From Lachnospiraceae bacterium (GTDB taxonomy: Bacteria > Bacillota > Clostridia > Lachnospirales > Lachnospiraceae): a stretch of 64,000 nucleotides of DNA. The translations under genes were made by a program, and so were the position numbers. Numbering within the stretch: the stretch's first letter is position 1; every line of letters begins with the position of its first letter. The notes beneath the pieces were generated by a model. It had not been told where the DNA came from. It did not search any database and saw only the letters and a program-made list of their open reading frames with translations. This document shows, piece by piece, positions 17,332-26,812 of the stretch. The stretch covers positions 310,001 to 374,000 of the forward strand of contig JAFTPP010000032.1 in assembly GCA_017463255.1 (NCBI GenBank), written 5' to 3'.

Positions 17332-18108
17332 TTATACTCTCTCATAAAAAAATGAATTTTTTCTTCCAAATTCAATTTCTTTATAATTCATAATCTGTTC
17401 TGTGCTTCCAATAAAGAGAATTCCTCCTTTTGCCAAAGAATCCCTGAACTTAATGAATACTGCGTCTTTGGCTTCTTCGGTAAAATAAATCAGCACATTT
17501 CTACATACAATCAGATGATAATCTCTTGGATAAGTATCCTTTAAAAGATTGTGTTCTTTAAACTCTACTCTTGCTTTGATTTCATCTGAAATCTTATAAG
17601 AAGGACCAATCTTTGTAAAGTATTTTTCTTTTAAGTCCTTAGGAACTGAAACAATACTCTTTTCGTTATATAATCCGGCTTTGGCTTTTTCAATAATCTG
17701 TTTATCCAAATCAGTAGCAACAATCTTAATCTGATTTAACGGAATGTGCTTACTAAGAGCCATAACCAAAGAATACGGTTCATCTCCCGTTGAGCATGCT
17801 GCGCTCCAAATCTTTAAATTCTTACCAAACTTTTGAATAAGCTCCGGAATAATCACTTCATCCAAATACTTCCATTGGTCCGGATTACGGTAAAACTCAG
17901 AAACATTAATGGTAAGATATGTAACAAACTCCTCAAACCGTGCATTATCCGTCTTAATTAACTTAACATATTCTTCATAACCGGCAACACCCGACTTTGA
18001 AATTAGTGCGTCAATTCGACGCTTCATCTGACGTTCCTTATAAGAGCTTAAATCTATCTTGGTTAAATCAAAAATTGCCTTTTTAAACTGCTCATAATCA
18101 TATGCCAT
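17332..18108 (-). CDS. cheR: Chemotaxis protein methyltransferase CheR
   Basis: 258 residues: N-terminal helical CheR_N domain (about 5-60, [27 protein letters not shown]) and a SAM-dependent methyltransferase domain (about 70-258) with EPYSLVM, the SAM-binding [12 protein letters not shown] and CRNVLIYF motifs. It methylates glutamates of chemoreceptors for adaptation. It is first in a two-gene unit with the receptor; no other che gene is in the window, so the main chemotaxis operon is elsewhere. The pair may form a dedicated receptor-methylase module (inference). Confidence 0.94.
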   Translation of the reverse strand: MAYDYEQFKKAIFDLTKIDLSSYKERQMKRRIDALISKSGVAGYEEYVKLIKTDNARFEEFVTYLTINVSEFYRNPDQWKYLDEVIIPELIQKFGKNLKIWSAACSTGDEPYSLVMALSKHIPLNQIKIVATDLDKQIIEKAKAGLYNEKSIVSVPKDLKEKYFTKIGPSYKISDEIKARVEFKEHNLLKDTYPRDYHLIVCRNVLIYFTEEAKDAVFIKFRDSLAKGGILFIGSTEQIMNYKEIEFGRKNSFFYERV

Positions 18109-18147
18109 ACTACACTCTCCCTTTGTCCCATTTTATTTCAAGTGCAA

Positions 18148-18179
18148 AATAAGACTCTTTACAAAGAAAGAGTCTTATT
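18148..18179 (-). terminator. Terminator of the cmk-ispH-rpsA operon
   Basis: Thirteen-base-pair perfect stem AATAAGACTCTTT / AAAGAGTCTTATT, six-base loop, followed on the minus strand by TTTT. It lies after rpsA and before cheR. Confidence 0.75.
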
Positions 18180-18191
18180 GATATTTAATTA

Positions 18192-19346
18192 TTATTCTGC
18201 GTCTTCACTTGCTTCTTCTTTTGCAATCTCAGCTGCGATATCTACATCAACAACATCTGCATCTTCTTCGGCAGCAGCTTCTTCTGTCGGTTCTGGCGCA
18301 AACATAGCCTTGATACTTAAACTGATTTTCTTATCAGCTTCATTAAAGTCAACAACTCTAGCTGTTACTTCATCTCCGATTTTAAGAACATCTGCAGGTT
18401 TTTCAACATGATCTTTAGAAATCTGGGAAACATGCAACAATGCGTCCACACCTGGCTCTAATTCAACAAATGCACCAAAGTCAGTCATTCTTGCAACTTT
18501 ACCGGTTACATCATTACCTACAGCATACTTTGTTGTAGCATCTTTCCATGGATTAGCATCAGCAAATTTTAAGCTGAGTGCAATTTTACTGGCTTCGATT
18601 TCTTTTACAAGAACATTAAGCTTTTCACCAACCTTGAATACTTTCTTAGGATTTTCAACACGTCCCCAAGACATTTCAGAAATATGAAGTAAACCATCTA
18701 CTCCGCCAAGATCAATAAATGCACCAAAGTCAGTTACATTCTTAACTGTACCTTCAACAACATCGCCTTCTTTGATCTTTTCAAGAAGTTCCTTCTGCAT
18801 AACAGCTTTCTTAGCTGCTACAAGCTGTTTACGGTCACCGATATATCTTCTCTTCTTTGGATTGTATTCGCTGATAACGAATTCAATCTCTTCACCTGCG
18901 TATTTGCTCAAATCTTTTTCATATACATCTGAAACAAGGCTTGCAGGAATAAATACTCTTACTTCTTCAACAACAACACTTAAGCCGCCTTCTAAAACCT
19001 GTGCAACTTTTGCCTTAAGCACTTCTTTATTGTTGAAAGCTTCTTCGATTCTCTTATTACCTCTGTCTGCAGCAAGTCTCTTATAAGTTAATAATACCTG
19101 ACCTTCTCCGTCATTCACTTTGTAAATCTTAACTTCGAGCTTATCTCCTTCCTTCAGGACAGCTGTTAAGTCTACGTTAGGTTCATTAGTGTACTCATAT
19201 CTTGTAAGAATACCGTCGGATTTATATCCGATGTTAAGTACTGCTTCTTCAGGCTTAACACTGATAACTGTACCCTCAACTACCTCTCCTGTATGTATTG
19301 TTTTGAATGATTCTTCAAGCATTTGTTCAAAAGTTAAGTCTGACAT
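18192..19346 (-). CDS. rpsA: Ribosomal protein S1 homologue (four S1 domains)
   Basis: 384 residues with four S1 RNA-binding repeats at about 20-90, 105-165, 190-257 and 275-343; the last two have the strong form VTDFGAFIDLGGVDGLLHISEM and MTDFGAFVELEPGVDALLHVSQIS. An acidic alanine/glutamate-rich tail ends the protein. Short, four-repeat S1 proteins are typical of Firmicutes. I chose the ATG at 19346 (MSDLTFEQ): GAGGAGG lies nine bases upstream, and the TTG 18 bases earlier would start inside that site. The start lies 20 bases inside the end of ispH; in several Clostridia the two are one fused gene, so this is the split form. Confidence 0.92.
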   Translation of the reverse strand: MSDLTFEQMLEESFKTIHTGEVVEGTVISVKPEEAVLNIGYKSDGILTRYEYTNEPNVDLTAVLKEGDKLEVKIYKVNDGEGQVLLTYKRLAADRGNKRIEEAFNNKEVLKAKVAQVLEGGLSVVVEEVRVFIPASLVSDVYEKDLSKYAGEEIEFVISEYNPKKRRYIGDRKQLVAAKKAVMQKELLEKIKEGDVVEGTVKNVTDFGAFIDLGGVDGLLHISEMSWGRVENPKKVFKVGEKLNVLVKEIEASKIALSLKFADANPWKDATTKYAVGNDVTGKVARMTDFGAFVELEPGVDALLHVSQISKDHVEKPADVLKIGDEVTARVVDFNEADKKISLSIKAMFAPEPTEEAAAEEDADVVDVDIAAEIAKEEASEDAE

Positions 19347-20175
19347 AATTTTGAACCTCCTCAATAATATTATTTGGGGTAGATGCCCCAGCGGTTATAC
19401 CCACCAGTTTAACAGTTTTAGGTAATTTAAAACTTAGGTCTTCCAGTGTCTGTATAAAAAACGTATGCTCACATTCCTTTTTACAAATCTCATAAAGCTT
19501 TCTTGTATTAGAACTATGTGCACCGCCTATTACCAACATTGCGTCAACTTCCGCAGCAATTTTTCTTGCTTCAGTCTGTCTGACTTCTGTTGCGTTGCAA
19601 ATTGTATTCACAACACTAATATCATAACCTTTTTTTGTAAAAATTTCAACTAATTCTTGAAATTTATTGTAGTTAAAGGTCGTTTGAGAAACAATACTGA
19701 TTTTTGAACAGGAATCTATCGAAAAAGCCTCGGCTTCTTCAATACTTTCAATAACAAAACAAGGACCTTTTACCCATCCTTTAATGCCTTCAACCTCAGG
19801 ATGTCCGTCATTCCCGATAATGACTATAATCCTGCCTTTTTCACTCTCTTTTTCCACTACCTGATGAATTCGTTTTACAAAGGGACAGGTGGCATCTACA
19901 CATTCAATTCCTCTCTTTTCAAGAATCTCGTAGATCTCTTTAGAAACACCATGACTGCGTATTATGACACATCCTGAATCTAACGCTTCTAACTCTTCCT
20001 TAGAATCGATGACCGCTACGCCCTTTTTCTTTAAATCATCAACCACTGTTTCATTATGAATAATGGGACCATAAGTATAAATAGAATTCCCTTTATTAAT
20101 TTGTTCATAAACCGTATCAACGGCTCGTTTTACACCAAAACAAAACCCGGCTGATTTAGCAAGAATAACTTCCAT
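19327..20175 (-). CDS. ispH: 4-hydroxy-3-methylbut-2-enyl diphosphate reductase
   Basis: Last step of the MEP isoprenoid pathway, making IPP and DMAPP with a [4Fe-4S] enzyme. 282 residues. The three cluster ligands are Cys12 (AGFCFGV), Cys97 (DATCPFV) and Cys193 (NTICNATEVRQ). Substrate-binding residues are present: His40, His75, His125 and the catalytic Glu127 in GHPEVEG. Sits between cmk and rpsA, overlapping rpsA by 20 bases in another frame. AAGGGGA precedes the ATG. Electrons would come from ferredoxin or flavodoxin; the cluster from the SUF-like pair (inference). Confidence 0.97.
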   Translation of the reverse strand: MEVILAKSAGFCFGVKRAVDTVYEQINKGNSIYTYGPIIHNETVVDDLKKKGVAVIDSKEELEALDSGCVIIRSHGVSKEIYEILEKRGIECVDATCPFVKRIHQVVEKESEKGRIIVIIGNDGHPEVEGIKGWVKGPCFVIESIEEAEAFSIDSCSKISIVSQTTFNYNKFQELVEIFTKKGYDISVVNTICNATEVRQTEARKIAAEVDAMLVIGGAHSSNTRKLYEICKKECEHTFFIQTLEDLSFKLPKTVKLVGITAGASTPNNIIEEVQNYVRLNF

Positions 20176-20198
20176 TCCAAAATCCCCTTACTCTTGTT

Positions 20199-20858
20199 TT
20201 ACTTTTTAATAAGTGCAATAATTGCATCCACTACTTCATCAATGGTCATATAGGATGAATCAACTAAAACCGCATCATCTGCCTGTTTTAAAGGCGAATT
20301 TTCACGGTTCATATCACGATAATCTCTTTCGATAATATCTTTTTCAATGACTTCTAAATCACATTCTTCACCTTTAGCAATCAGTTCATCATATCTTCTT
20401 TTGGCTCTTACGGCACTGCTTGCCGTAAGATATACTTTGACATCGGCATCCGGAAGAACGCAGGTCCCGATATCTCTTCCATCCATTACAACATCACTTG
20501 TAGCAGCTAACTTTTTTTGAAGCTCAACAAGTTTTTTACGCACATCCGGATTTGGGCTGCTGGCCGAAGCCATATTTCCAACTTCCTCAGTTCTAATATA
20601 CCCATTTACATTTTCTCCATTCAGATATACGATTTGTTCTCCGTTTTCATACTTAATGGTAATATCAGCCTCTTTACATTTTTCACTGATTGCGGCTGAA
20701 TCCTTACAATCCACATTGTTTTTAAGCAGATATAGTGCCATAGCACGATACATTGCTCCTGTATCCACATAAATAAAATTCATCTTCTTTGCAATCTTTT
20801 TTGCGATGGTGCTTTTTCCCGCACCTGCTGGTCCGTCAATAGCAACATTGTATCCCAT
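20199..20858 (-). CDS. cmk: Cytidylate kinase
   Basis: 219 residues; phosphorylates CMP and dCMP to the diphosphates. P-loop GPAGAGKSTIAKKIA (9-23), the Cmk marks FIYVDTGAMYRAMALY and VVMDGRDIGTCVLPDADVKVYLTA, and RDYRDMNRENSPLKQADDAVLVD near the C-terminus, all typical of bacterial Cmk. AGGAGGT lies upstream of its ATG, and the gene is 10 bases after the flavoprotein gene. The order cmk-ispH-rpsA is widespread in Clostridia. Confidence 0.97.
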   Translation of the reverse strand: MGYNVAIDGPAGAGKSTIAKKIAKKMNFIYVDTGAMYRAMALYLLKNNVDCKDSAAISEKCKEADITIKYENGEQIVYLNGENVNGYIRTEEVGNMASASSPNPDVRKKLVELQKKLAATSDVVMDGRDIGTCVLPDADVKVYLTASSAVRAKRRYDELIAKGEECDLEVIEKDIIERDYRDMNRENSPLKQADDAVLVDSSYMTIDEVVDAIIALIKK

Positions 20859-20868
20859 ATGATACCTC

Positions 20869-22101
20869 CTATTCTCCTATACTGGTTCCCGCAAGATATC
20901 CGGTAGACCAGGCTATTTGTAAATTAAACCCTCCTGTAAGGGCATCAACATCCAATACTTCGCCGGCAAAATATAAGCCTTTCACCAACTTACTTTCCAT
21001 GGTTGAAGGATTTACTTCTTTGACCGTAATTCCTCCCTGTGTTACAATCGCCTCATTATAACCGCGTAATTTTTTAACGTGTAATGTTATATTTTTAATC
21101 ACAGAAACAAAATGTAATCTTGCTTCTTTAGAAATCTCATTCACTTTCTGTTCCGGATCAATTCCTGACAGCTCAATCATAATGGGAATTAATCTAACCG
21201 GAAATAATTTCTGTAAAGCATTTTTAAACTGCTTATTCTTATTCTCCTCAAAATCCTTAAGAATTCTTTTGTCCAATTGTTCATGGGTCAGTCCCGGCTT
21301 TAAATCAATATGGATAACTGAAGAATCAACAGCACCTCTTTTAGCAATATAGCTGCTGGCACTTAATACCAAAGGACCGCTGATTCCAAAATGTGTAAAT
21401 AACATCTCACCCAGCTCTTTATAAATTAATTTTCCGCCGCTTTCTGCTTTTAATTCAACATTTTTAAGAGAAAGTCCCATTATTGATTTGGGCCATTCTT
21501 CACTCACTTCAAGGGGAACTAAAGCAGGTGATAAGTTTGTAATGGTATGTCCTGCCTTCTTTGCAAACTTATATCCGTCCCCGTCAGAACCGGTGAGAGG
21601 ATAAGACATTCCTCCCGTTGCAACAACCACAAAATCAGCACTCAACTTCTTATCCTGTGACAAAATGACGCCACAAATATGATCATCTTTGATATCAAGG
21701 TCTTTCACTTTCGTATTTAAGCAAATAGTTACCCCCAACTCATTAAGCTTATCCTGTAATGCCCTGATTACATCTGAGGAGTGATCGGAAACAGGAAAAG
21801 CACGCTCGCCACGTTCCACCTTTACTCTACAATGCATTTCTTCCAACAAAGAAATAATTGATGAACTGTCATAAGAATAACATGCACTATATAAAAATTT
21901 GGAGTTACTTACAATATTGTTAAAAAAAGTATCCATATCACAGGTGTTGGTAATATTACATCTTCCCTTTCCTGTAATGAATATCTTTTTTCCTAATTTT
22001 TCATTTTTTTCTAAAAGGGTTACTTCATGACCGTTTTGTGCTGCATAAATTGCTGCAAGCATTCCGGCCGCTCCGCCACCCACTACGATAACTTTACTCA
22101 T
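20869..22101 (-). CDS. HI0933-family FAD-dependent flavoprotein (BaiN-like)
   Basis: 410 residues of the HI0933/YhiN family. N-terminal dinucleotide-binding VIVVGGGAAGMLAAIYAA (4-21) with LLEKNEKLGKKIFITGKGRCNITN (29-52), and a C-terminal FAD motif LYFAGEVLDVDALTGGFNLQIAWSTG. Members are flavoprotein oxidoreductases; one clade member was linked to bile-acid 7-dehydroxylation, but the substrate here cannot be assigned. The ATG overlaps the rpiR stop by four bases, so it is translationally coupled to the regulator. It frequently lies beside cmk in Clostridia. Confidence 0.88.
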   Translation of the reverse strand: MSKVIVVGGGAAGMLAAIYAAQNGHEVTLLEKNEKLGKKIFITGKGRCNITNTCDMDTFFNNIVSNSKFLYSACYSYDSSSIISLLEEMHCRVKVERGERAFPVSDHSSDVIRALQDKLNELGVTICLNTKVKDLDIKDDHICGVILSQDKKLSADFVVVATGGMSYPLTGSDGDGYKFAKKAGHTITNLSPALVPLEVSEEWPKSIMGLSLKNVELKAESGGKLIYKELGEMLFTHFGISGPLVLSASSYIAKRGAVDSSVIHIDLKPGLTHEQLDKRILKDFEENKNKQFKNALQKLFPVRLIPIMIELSGIDPEQKVNEISKEARLHFVSVIKNITLHVKKLRGYNEAIVTQGGITVKEVNPSTMESKLVKGLYFAGEVLDVDALTGGFNLQIAWSTGYLAGTSIGE

Positions 22102-23024
22102 TCGTCTCCTCTTGTTAAAGAATTATCCAAAATCGGAACATCTTTAATAAAGTTAATCTCGTCATTAAGATAAACCTGATAATTGTTCCAAGCACTTTCC
22201 AACATTTCAAGATTATTCTTAATTTCATCCGGACATTTTAAACACAATGATACTACCAATGCATTAATCAGACTTAATGGAGCAACCAGGGAATCAACAA
22301 TAGATACCATGTCACTTCTTGCAAATAAATTACAGGATGAATACAGACACATAGGTGAATGAACCGTATCAGTAATTGAAATCACCTTTGCATTTCTGTC
22401 ATTTGCAAATTCCATGGCTTTTAAAGTTCTCATAGAGTAACGCGGAAAACTGATTCCGATAAATACATCCTCTTCACTGATTCGAATCATCTGTTCAAAC
22501 AACTCAGAGGTACTGGTAGTCTTCAAATTATATACATTGCCGCGAATCATATTAAGATAAAATCCCAAAAACTCAGCTAATGGTTCACAGCTTCTAACAC
22601 CTAAAATATATACATTTTTGGCATCAATAATAGTCTGAACTGCCGCTTCAAAGGCAATAGGGTCCAGATTATCAATGGTATCACGGATTTTTTCCATATC
22701 AGCAGCCAAAACCTCGTTAACCACTTCGGACTGGGTACTGTTGCCGTATTTTACACCGATACGCTGAACTGAATTTAATTTATTCTTTACCCACAAAGCC
22801 AAAGCTTCCTGAAACTCAGGATAGCCCTCAAAACCAAGTCCTGCTGCGAAACGCACAACTGTAGATTCACTGATTCCGGTGGCTTCGCCTAATTTTGCAG
22901 CAGTCATAAATACTGCCTGGTCATAATGTTCTTTAATGTAAGTAGCTATTGCCTTATGGCTTTTACTCATCTTTGGATAATGATCTTCAATAATACTTAA
23001 AATGTTCTGTTCTGTTTTTTTCAT
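22098..23024 (-). CDS. MurR/RpiR-family transcriptional regulator
   Basis: 308 residues: N-terminal helix-turn-helix domain (about 1-78, with KLGEATGISESTVVRFAAGLGFEGYPEFQE) and a C-terminal SIS sugar-phosphate-binding domain (about 125-255). The family usually senses phosphosugars and controls sugar catabolism. Here there is no sugar gene beside it: it lies between a TetR regulator and a flavoprotein-cmk-ispH-rpsA series and overlaps the flavoprotein gene by four bases. What it regulates cannot be deduced. Confidence 0.9.
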   Translation of the reverse strand: MKKTEQNILSIIEDHYPKMSKSHKAIATYIKEHYDQAVFMTAAKLGEATGISESTVVRFAAGLGFEGYPEFQEALALWVKNKLNSVQRIGVKYGNSTQSEVVNEVLAADMEKIRDTIDNLDPIAFEAAVQTIIDAKNVYILGVRSCEPLAEFLGFYLNMIRGNVYNLKTTSTSELFEQMIRISEEDVFIGISFPRYSMRTLKAMEFANDRNAKVISITDTVHSPMCLYSSCNLFARSDMVSIVDSLVAPLSLINALVVSLCLKCPDEIKNNLEMLESAWNNYQVYLNDEINFIKDVPILDNSLTRGDE

Positions 23025-23033
23025 GAATACCCC

Positions 23034-23582
23034 TTAATTTTCAAAAGCTTTATAGCACTCTTTCAACAGATTCACTGTTTCGTTTTTCGGAAGGTCATAA
23101 TCTCCCGTAATCGACATACAGGCAGCGCCATGGATAAAAATCCACATTTTCATAAAAAGACTACTTGGTGCTTTACATCCGTTTTTTGCAGCCTTCATAA
23201 TTTCATCTTTTACCGCACCGCTTTCTCCATTTAATAATTCATATAACTCTTTATCAAATCTGTCCTTAGACAAAAACAGTACTCTAAAAAGATTAGACTC
23301 TGTTTGCGCAAAATCAATGTAAGCTAAGCCTAAGTCAACAAAGGGAGTACTATGCTCTTTAACATACTTCGCATAATATGTATCAAAGTATTTCATTGCC
23401 ATTCCAAACAATGTTGCATAGAGCTCGTCCATTCCCACATATACTCTGAAAATCGGTTGTGTTGAGCAACCAATCCGAGCTGCCAGTCTCCTGGCTGTAA
23501 TATTTTCTTTTCCTTCTTCCCTTAACATTTCAAAAGCCGTTTGATTAATTAATTCCTTTGAAACACTCTCTTTTCTTGCCAT
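23034..23582 (-). CDS. TetR/AcrR-family transcriptional regulator
   Basis: 182 residues. N-terminal HTH (about 8-53) with ITARRLAARIGCSTQPIFRVY, then a helical ligand domain of the WHG type (DLGLAYIDFAQTESNLFRVLF). It has its own consensus promoter with a 12-base palindrome at the predicted transcription start, which suggests autoregulation (inference). The rpiR gene begins nine bases after its stop, so the two regulators and the following housekeeping genes could share a transcript. The ligand is unknown. Confidence 0.87.
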   Translation of the reverse strand: MARKESVSKELINQTAFEMLREEGKENITARRLAARIGCSTQPIFRVYVGMDELYATLFGMAMKYFDTYYAKYVKEHSTPFVDLGLAYIDFAQTESNLFRVLFLSKDRFDKELYELLNGESGAVKDEIMKAAKNGCKAPSSLFMKMWIFIHGAACMSITGDYDLPKNETVNLLKECYKAFEN

Positions 23583-23608
23583 ATTGTAACCCTCTTAATT
23601 GTTTGTCG

Positions 23609-23620
23609 TAACACCTGTTA
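23609..23620. promoter_or_regulatory. Palindrome at the tetR transcription start, candidate operator
   Basis: TAACACCTGTTA: five-base arms around CC, abutting the -10 box and covering the expected start of transcription. Position suits autorepression by the TetR-family product; no binding data. Confidence 0.35.
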
Positions 23621-23648
23621 TTTTACTAGCAATTATGAAAGATGTCAA
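23620..23648 (-). promoter_or_regulatory. Consensus sigma-A promoter of the tetR operon
   Basis: Minus strand TTGACA (23643-23648), exactly 17 bases, TAAAAT (23620-23625). Transcription would begin near 23613. Confidence 0.8.
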
Positions 23649-23653
23649 TTCTA

Positions 23654-24073
23654 TTAATGATAAGAATCACTGACACATTTTTCTAAAATCTGATATATTT
23701 CGGCAAAATCCCGTTTCATGCGTACAGGTTTCATATTCTTATCCAAAAAGCAATGTTCACTGTAAGCTGTTGTACGAACAGTCTCATCCCCATGAATATA
23801 CATCTGATATTCCAGTTTAAACTTAACACCATTAAAATGTACTGCCCTTAGTCTGATTTCAATTTCATCACCAAAACGAAAGGGCTGTTTATATTCACAA
23901 CATACTGATAAAACCGGAATTATAATTCCATCCTGTTCCATTTTATCATAAGGTAATCCGATTTCACCAAGATACGCAATTCTCGCTTCTTCCATAAAAC
24001 GGATATAATTGGAATGATGGACAATTCCCATCTGATCTGTTTCATAATAATTAATTTTTCTAATATATGCCAT
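23654..24073 (-). CDS. Acyl-CoA thioesterase, hotdog fold (YbgC/FadM type)
   Basis: 139 residues. The signature YYETDQMGIVHHSNYIRFMEEAR (9-31) includes the catalytic Asp of the 4-hydroxybenzoyl-CoA thioesterase class. Hydrolyses an acyl-CoA or acyl-ACP; substrate unknown. It follows the decarboxylase operon but a hairpin terminator with G-U pairs favouring the minus strand stands between, so it is probably read from a separate promoter. Ends just before the tetR promoter. Confidence 0.88.
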   Translation of the reverse strand: MAYIRKINYYETDQMGIVHHSNYIRFMEEARIAYLGEIGLPYDKMEQDGIIIPVLSVCCEYKQPFRFGDEIEIRLRAVHFNGVKFKLEYQMYIHGDETVRTTAYSEHCFLDKNMKPVRMKRDFAEIYQILEKCVSDSYH

Positions 24074-24105
24074 ACATTAACCTCAACTGTGTATCTTAAC
24101 CAAAA

Positions 24106-24129
24106 ACGCCCGTCCGATTGGACAGGCGC
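24106..24129 (-). terminator. Terminator of the decarboxylase operon
   Basis: Stem of ten base pairs around a four-base loop; on the minus strand GCGCCTGTCC pairs with GGACGGGCGT using two G-U pairs, followed by TTTTT. The plus strand would have two mismatches, so it works for the operon direction. Confidence 0.75.
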
Positions 24130-24159
24130 TTTATGTTAAATATTCATCATGTTAGATAA

Positions 24160-25587
24160 TTAAACCGGATATGCTCCGTTTTTACTGTCTGCCTGAGTCA
24201 TATCAACTTTTTCCTGCTGAGCCTGACGATATTTAAAGAAGTCTGTAGCAACCTGTGGGAATAAAGCGTATGATAATACGTCTTCATCCTGCTGTTTCCA
24301 TTCAGCCATCTCTGCTTCAAGCTTATCAAGTTCGTTCTCAATTAAGTCTGCAGGACGACATGTAATTCTTTCTTCGCCCGGGATAACTTTATCGATAACT
24401 TCCTGACTCATTGGTTTAACTGTCTGACCGTATTCACCACGTAATACAGCTTTTGTTTCTTTAGTAGCCATCTTATAACGTTCACCCATTAATACGTTAA
24501 ATACAGCCTGTGTACCAACGATCTGTGATGAAGGAGTAACAAGTGGTGGCTCACCAAGGTCTTTACGAACCTGTGGGATTTCTTTTAATACATCATAGTA
24601 TCTGTCTTCAGCGTTCTGCTCTTTTAACTGGCTAACCATGTTGGATAACATACCGCCCGGTACCTGATATAATAATGTCTTAATATCAACACCCATAACC
24701 TTTGGATTCAAGAGACCATTTGCAAGACATTCATCTCTGTATGGTCTGAAGTAATCAGCGATTTCTGCAAGAAGATTCTGATCAAATCCTGTGTCGTATT
24801 CTGTACCTTTGAAAGTTTCAACCATAACTTCTGTTGCAGGCTGTGAAGTACCCATAGCTAATGGAGACATTGCACAGTCAATAACATCAACACCGGCTTC
24901 AACAGCTTTTAAGTATGTCATACTTGCAACACCTGAAGTATAGTGTGTATGTAACTGAATTGGAAGCTTTGTTACGCTCTTCATTGAAGAAATAAGTTCA
25001 GTTGCTTTATATGGTACTAAAAGACCTGCCATATCTTTGATACAGATAGAATCAGCACCCATAGCTTCAATCTTCTTTGCCATATCCATCCAGTAATCCA
25101 TTGTGTATGCATCACCTAATGTATAGGAAAGAGCAACCTGAGCATGTCCTCTTCCTTCCTGTGTTTTAATCTTATTAGTCGCATCTACAGCTGCCTGTAA
25201 GTTACGAAGATCATTTAAGCAGTCAAAAATTCTGATGATATCAATTCCGTTAGCAACTGATTTCTGTACGAAATATTCAACTACGTCATCAGCGTATGGT
25301 CTGTATCCTAAGATATTCTGACCTCTGAATAACATCTGTGTTTTTGTATTCTTTAAACCATCTCTGATTTTTCTTAAACGATCCCATGGATCTTCCTTTA
25401 AGAAACGAAGAGATGCATCGAATGTAGCTCCACCCCAGCATTCTACTGAATGATATCCAACTTTATCCATCTTATCAAGAATTGGAAGCATGAATTCGGT
25501 TGGCATTCTTGTAGCAATCAGAGACTGATGAGCGTCACGTAATATAGTTTCTGTAATGCCAATAGGCTTTTTAACTTGTTCTGACAT
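24160..25587 (-). CDS. oadA: Oxaloacetate decarboxylase alpha / pyruvate carboxylase B-type carboxyltransferase
   Basis: 475 residues without the C-terminal biotin domain found in classical OadA; the carrier is a separate gene in the operon. TIM-barrel active site: Asp18 in LRDAHQS, Lys184 (carboxylated) in CIKDMAG, and His213 and His215 in LHTHYTSG, all present. It moves CO2 between oxaloacetate/pyruvate and biotin. With OadB it forms a sodium pump. Last gene of a five-gene operon whose first gene is a second, unrelated carboxyltransferase. AGGAGG precedes the ATG. Confidence 0.92.
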   Translation of the reverse strand: MSEQVKKPIGITETILRDAHQSLIATRMPTEFMLPILDKMDKVGYHSVECWGGATFDASLRFLKEDPWDRLRKIRDGLKNTKTQMLFRGQNILGYRPYADDVVEYFVQKSVANGIDIIRIFDCLNDLRNLQAAVDATNKIKTQEGRGHAQVALSYTLGDAYTMDYWMDMAKKIEAMGADSICIKDMAGLLVPYKATELISSMKSVTKLPIQLHTHYTSGVASMTYLKAVEAGVDVIDCAMSPLAMGTSQPATEVMVETFKGTEYDTGFDQNLLAEIADYFRPYRDECLANGLLNPKVMGVDIKTLLYQVPGGMLSNMVSQLKEQNAEDRYYDVLKEIPQVRKDLGEPPLVTPSSQIVGTQAVFNVLMGERYKMATKETKAVLRGEYGQTVKPMSQEVIDKVIPGEERITCRPADLIENELDKLEAEMAEWKQQDEDVLSYALFPQVATDFFKYRQAQQEKVDMTQADSKNGAYPV

Positions 25588-25618
25588 ATCTATCCTCCTG
25601 AATGTTTATCATGTTATT

Positions 25619-26767
25619 TTATGAAATACCGAAAACAGCCATGAATGTACCGGCTGCAACTGCAGTACCGATAACACCGGCTACGTTAGGTCCCATAGCG
25701 TGCATTAACAAGAAGTTTGTAGGATCCGCTTCTGCTCCAACCTTCTGTGACACACGTGCTGCCATCGGAACCGCTGAAACACCAGCCGAACCAATTAACG
25801 GATTAACCTTACCTTTTGTAGCAATGCACATTAATTTACCAAACAAGACACCTGCCGCAGTACCAAATGCAAAAGCAATTAAACCTAAAGCTACAATCTT
25901 TAATGTGTTTAAATTTAAGAATGCCTCTGCACTTGTTGTAGCTCCTACGGAAGTACCCAAAAGGATAACTACGATATACATAAGAGCATTGGAAGCAGTT
26001 TCTGTTAACTGTCTTACAACACCTGATTCTTTGAATAAGTTACCTAACATAAGCATACCAACAAGTGGAGCTGTTGTAGGAAGAATCAAGCTTACAACGA
26101 TTGTAACAATAATCGGGAATAAGATTTTTTCAAGCTTAGAAACAGAACGTAACTGCTGCATCTTGATTTTTCTTTCTTTTTCCGTTGTTAACAATTTCAT
26201 AATTGGTGGCTGAATAATCGGAACCAATGACATATATGAATATGCCGCCACCGCAATAGGTCCAAGTAATGCAGTCTGTCCCAATTTACCTGCAAGGAAA
26301 ATTGATGTAGGACCATCTGCACCACCGATAATTGAAATAGCTGCCGCAGCTTTGTCATTAAAGCCAAGTGCAATCGCACCAAAATATGCTGCGAAAATAC
26401 CGAACTGAGCTGCTGCACCGAGAACAAAACTCTTAGGATTCGCAATCAACGGACCAAAGTCTGTCATGGCACCTACACCCATGAAAATAAGGGAAGGTAA
26501 GATTGCCCATTCATCCATAAGATAGAAATAATACAATAAACCACCTGCATGTTCTCCTTCAGGCTTAGCCATGATATCCGGATAAATATTTACAAGCAGC
26601 ATACCGAAAGCTATTGGTAATAAAAGAAGTGGTTCATACTCTTTTTTAATAGCTAAAAATAAGAAAACACAAGCAACTGCGATCATAATGTAGTTTCCCC
26701 AAGTTAAGTTGAAGAAAGCTGTCTGTTCAATCAAATTGCCCAGTGTATCTCCAATATAAGATAACAT
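25619..26767 (-). CDS. oadB: Sodium-ion-translocating decarboxylase beta subunit
   Basis: 382 residues, about ten membrane helices. Family motifs: [17 protein letters not shown] (about 143-159), with the Asp that binds sodium and the biotin-borne carboxyl proton, [17 protein letters not shown], and [18 protein letters not shown]. Decarboxylates carboxybiotin and drives sodium outward. It is shared by the OadA/GcdB/MmdB group, so it can serve either carboxyltransferase. Sits between the biotin carrier and oadA genes. Confidence 0.95.
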   Translation of the reverse strand: MLSYIGDTLGNLIEQTAFFNLTWGNYIMIAVACVFLFLAIKKEYEPLLLLPIAFGMLLVNIYPDIMAKPEGEHAGGLLYYFYLMDEWAILPSLIFMGVGAMTDFGPLIANPKSFVLGAAAQFGIFAAYFGAIALGFNDKAAAAISIIGGADGPTSIFLAGKLGQTALLGPIAVAAYSYMSLVPIIQPPIMKLLTTEKERKIKMQQLRSVSKLEKILFPIIVTIVVSLILPTTAPLVGMLMLGNLFKESGVVRQLTETASNALMYIVVILLGTSVGATTSAEAFLNLNTLKIVALGLIAFAFGTAAGVLFGKLMCIATKGKVNPLIGSAGVSAVPMAARVSQKVGAEADPTNFLLMHAMGPNVAGVIGTAVAAGTFMAVFGIS

Positions 26768-26812
26768 GCTTTTAACCTCCTGTGTTATTTTATCTGCCTA
26801 AAGACCTGTTCA

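Noticed and set aside
25602-26213. 203-codon plus-strand ORF
   Set aside because: Lies antisense within oadB, whose membrane helices and family motifs are clear.
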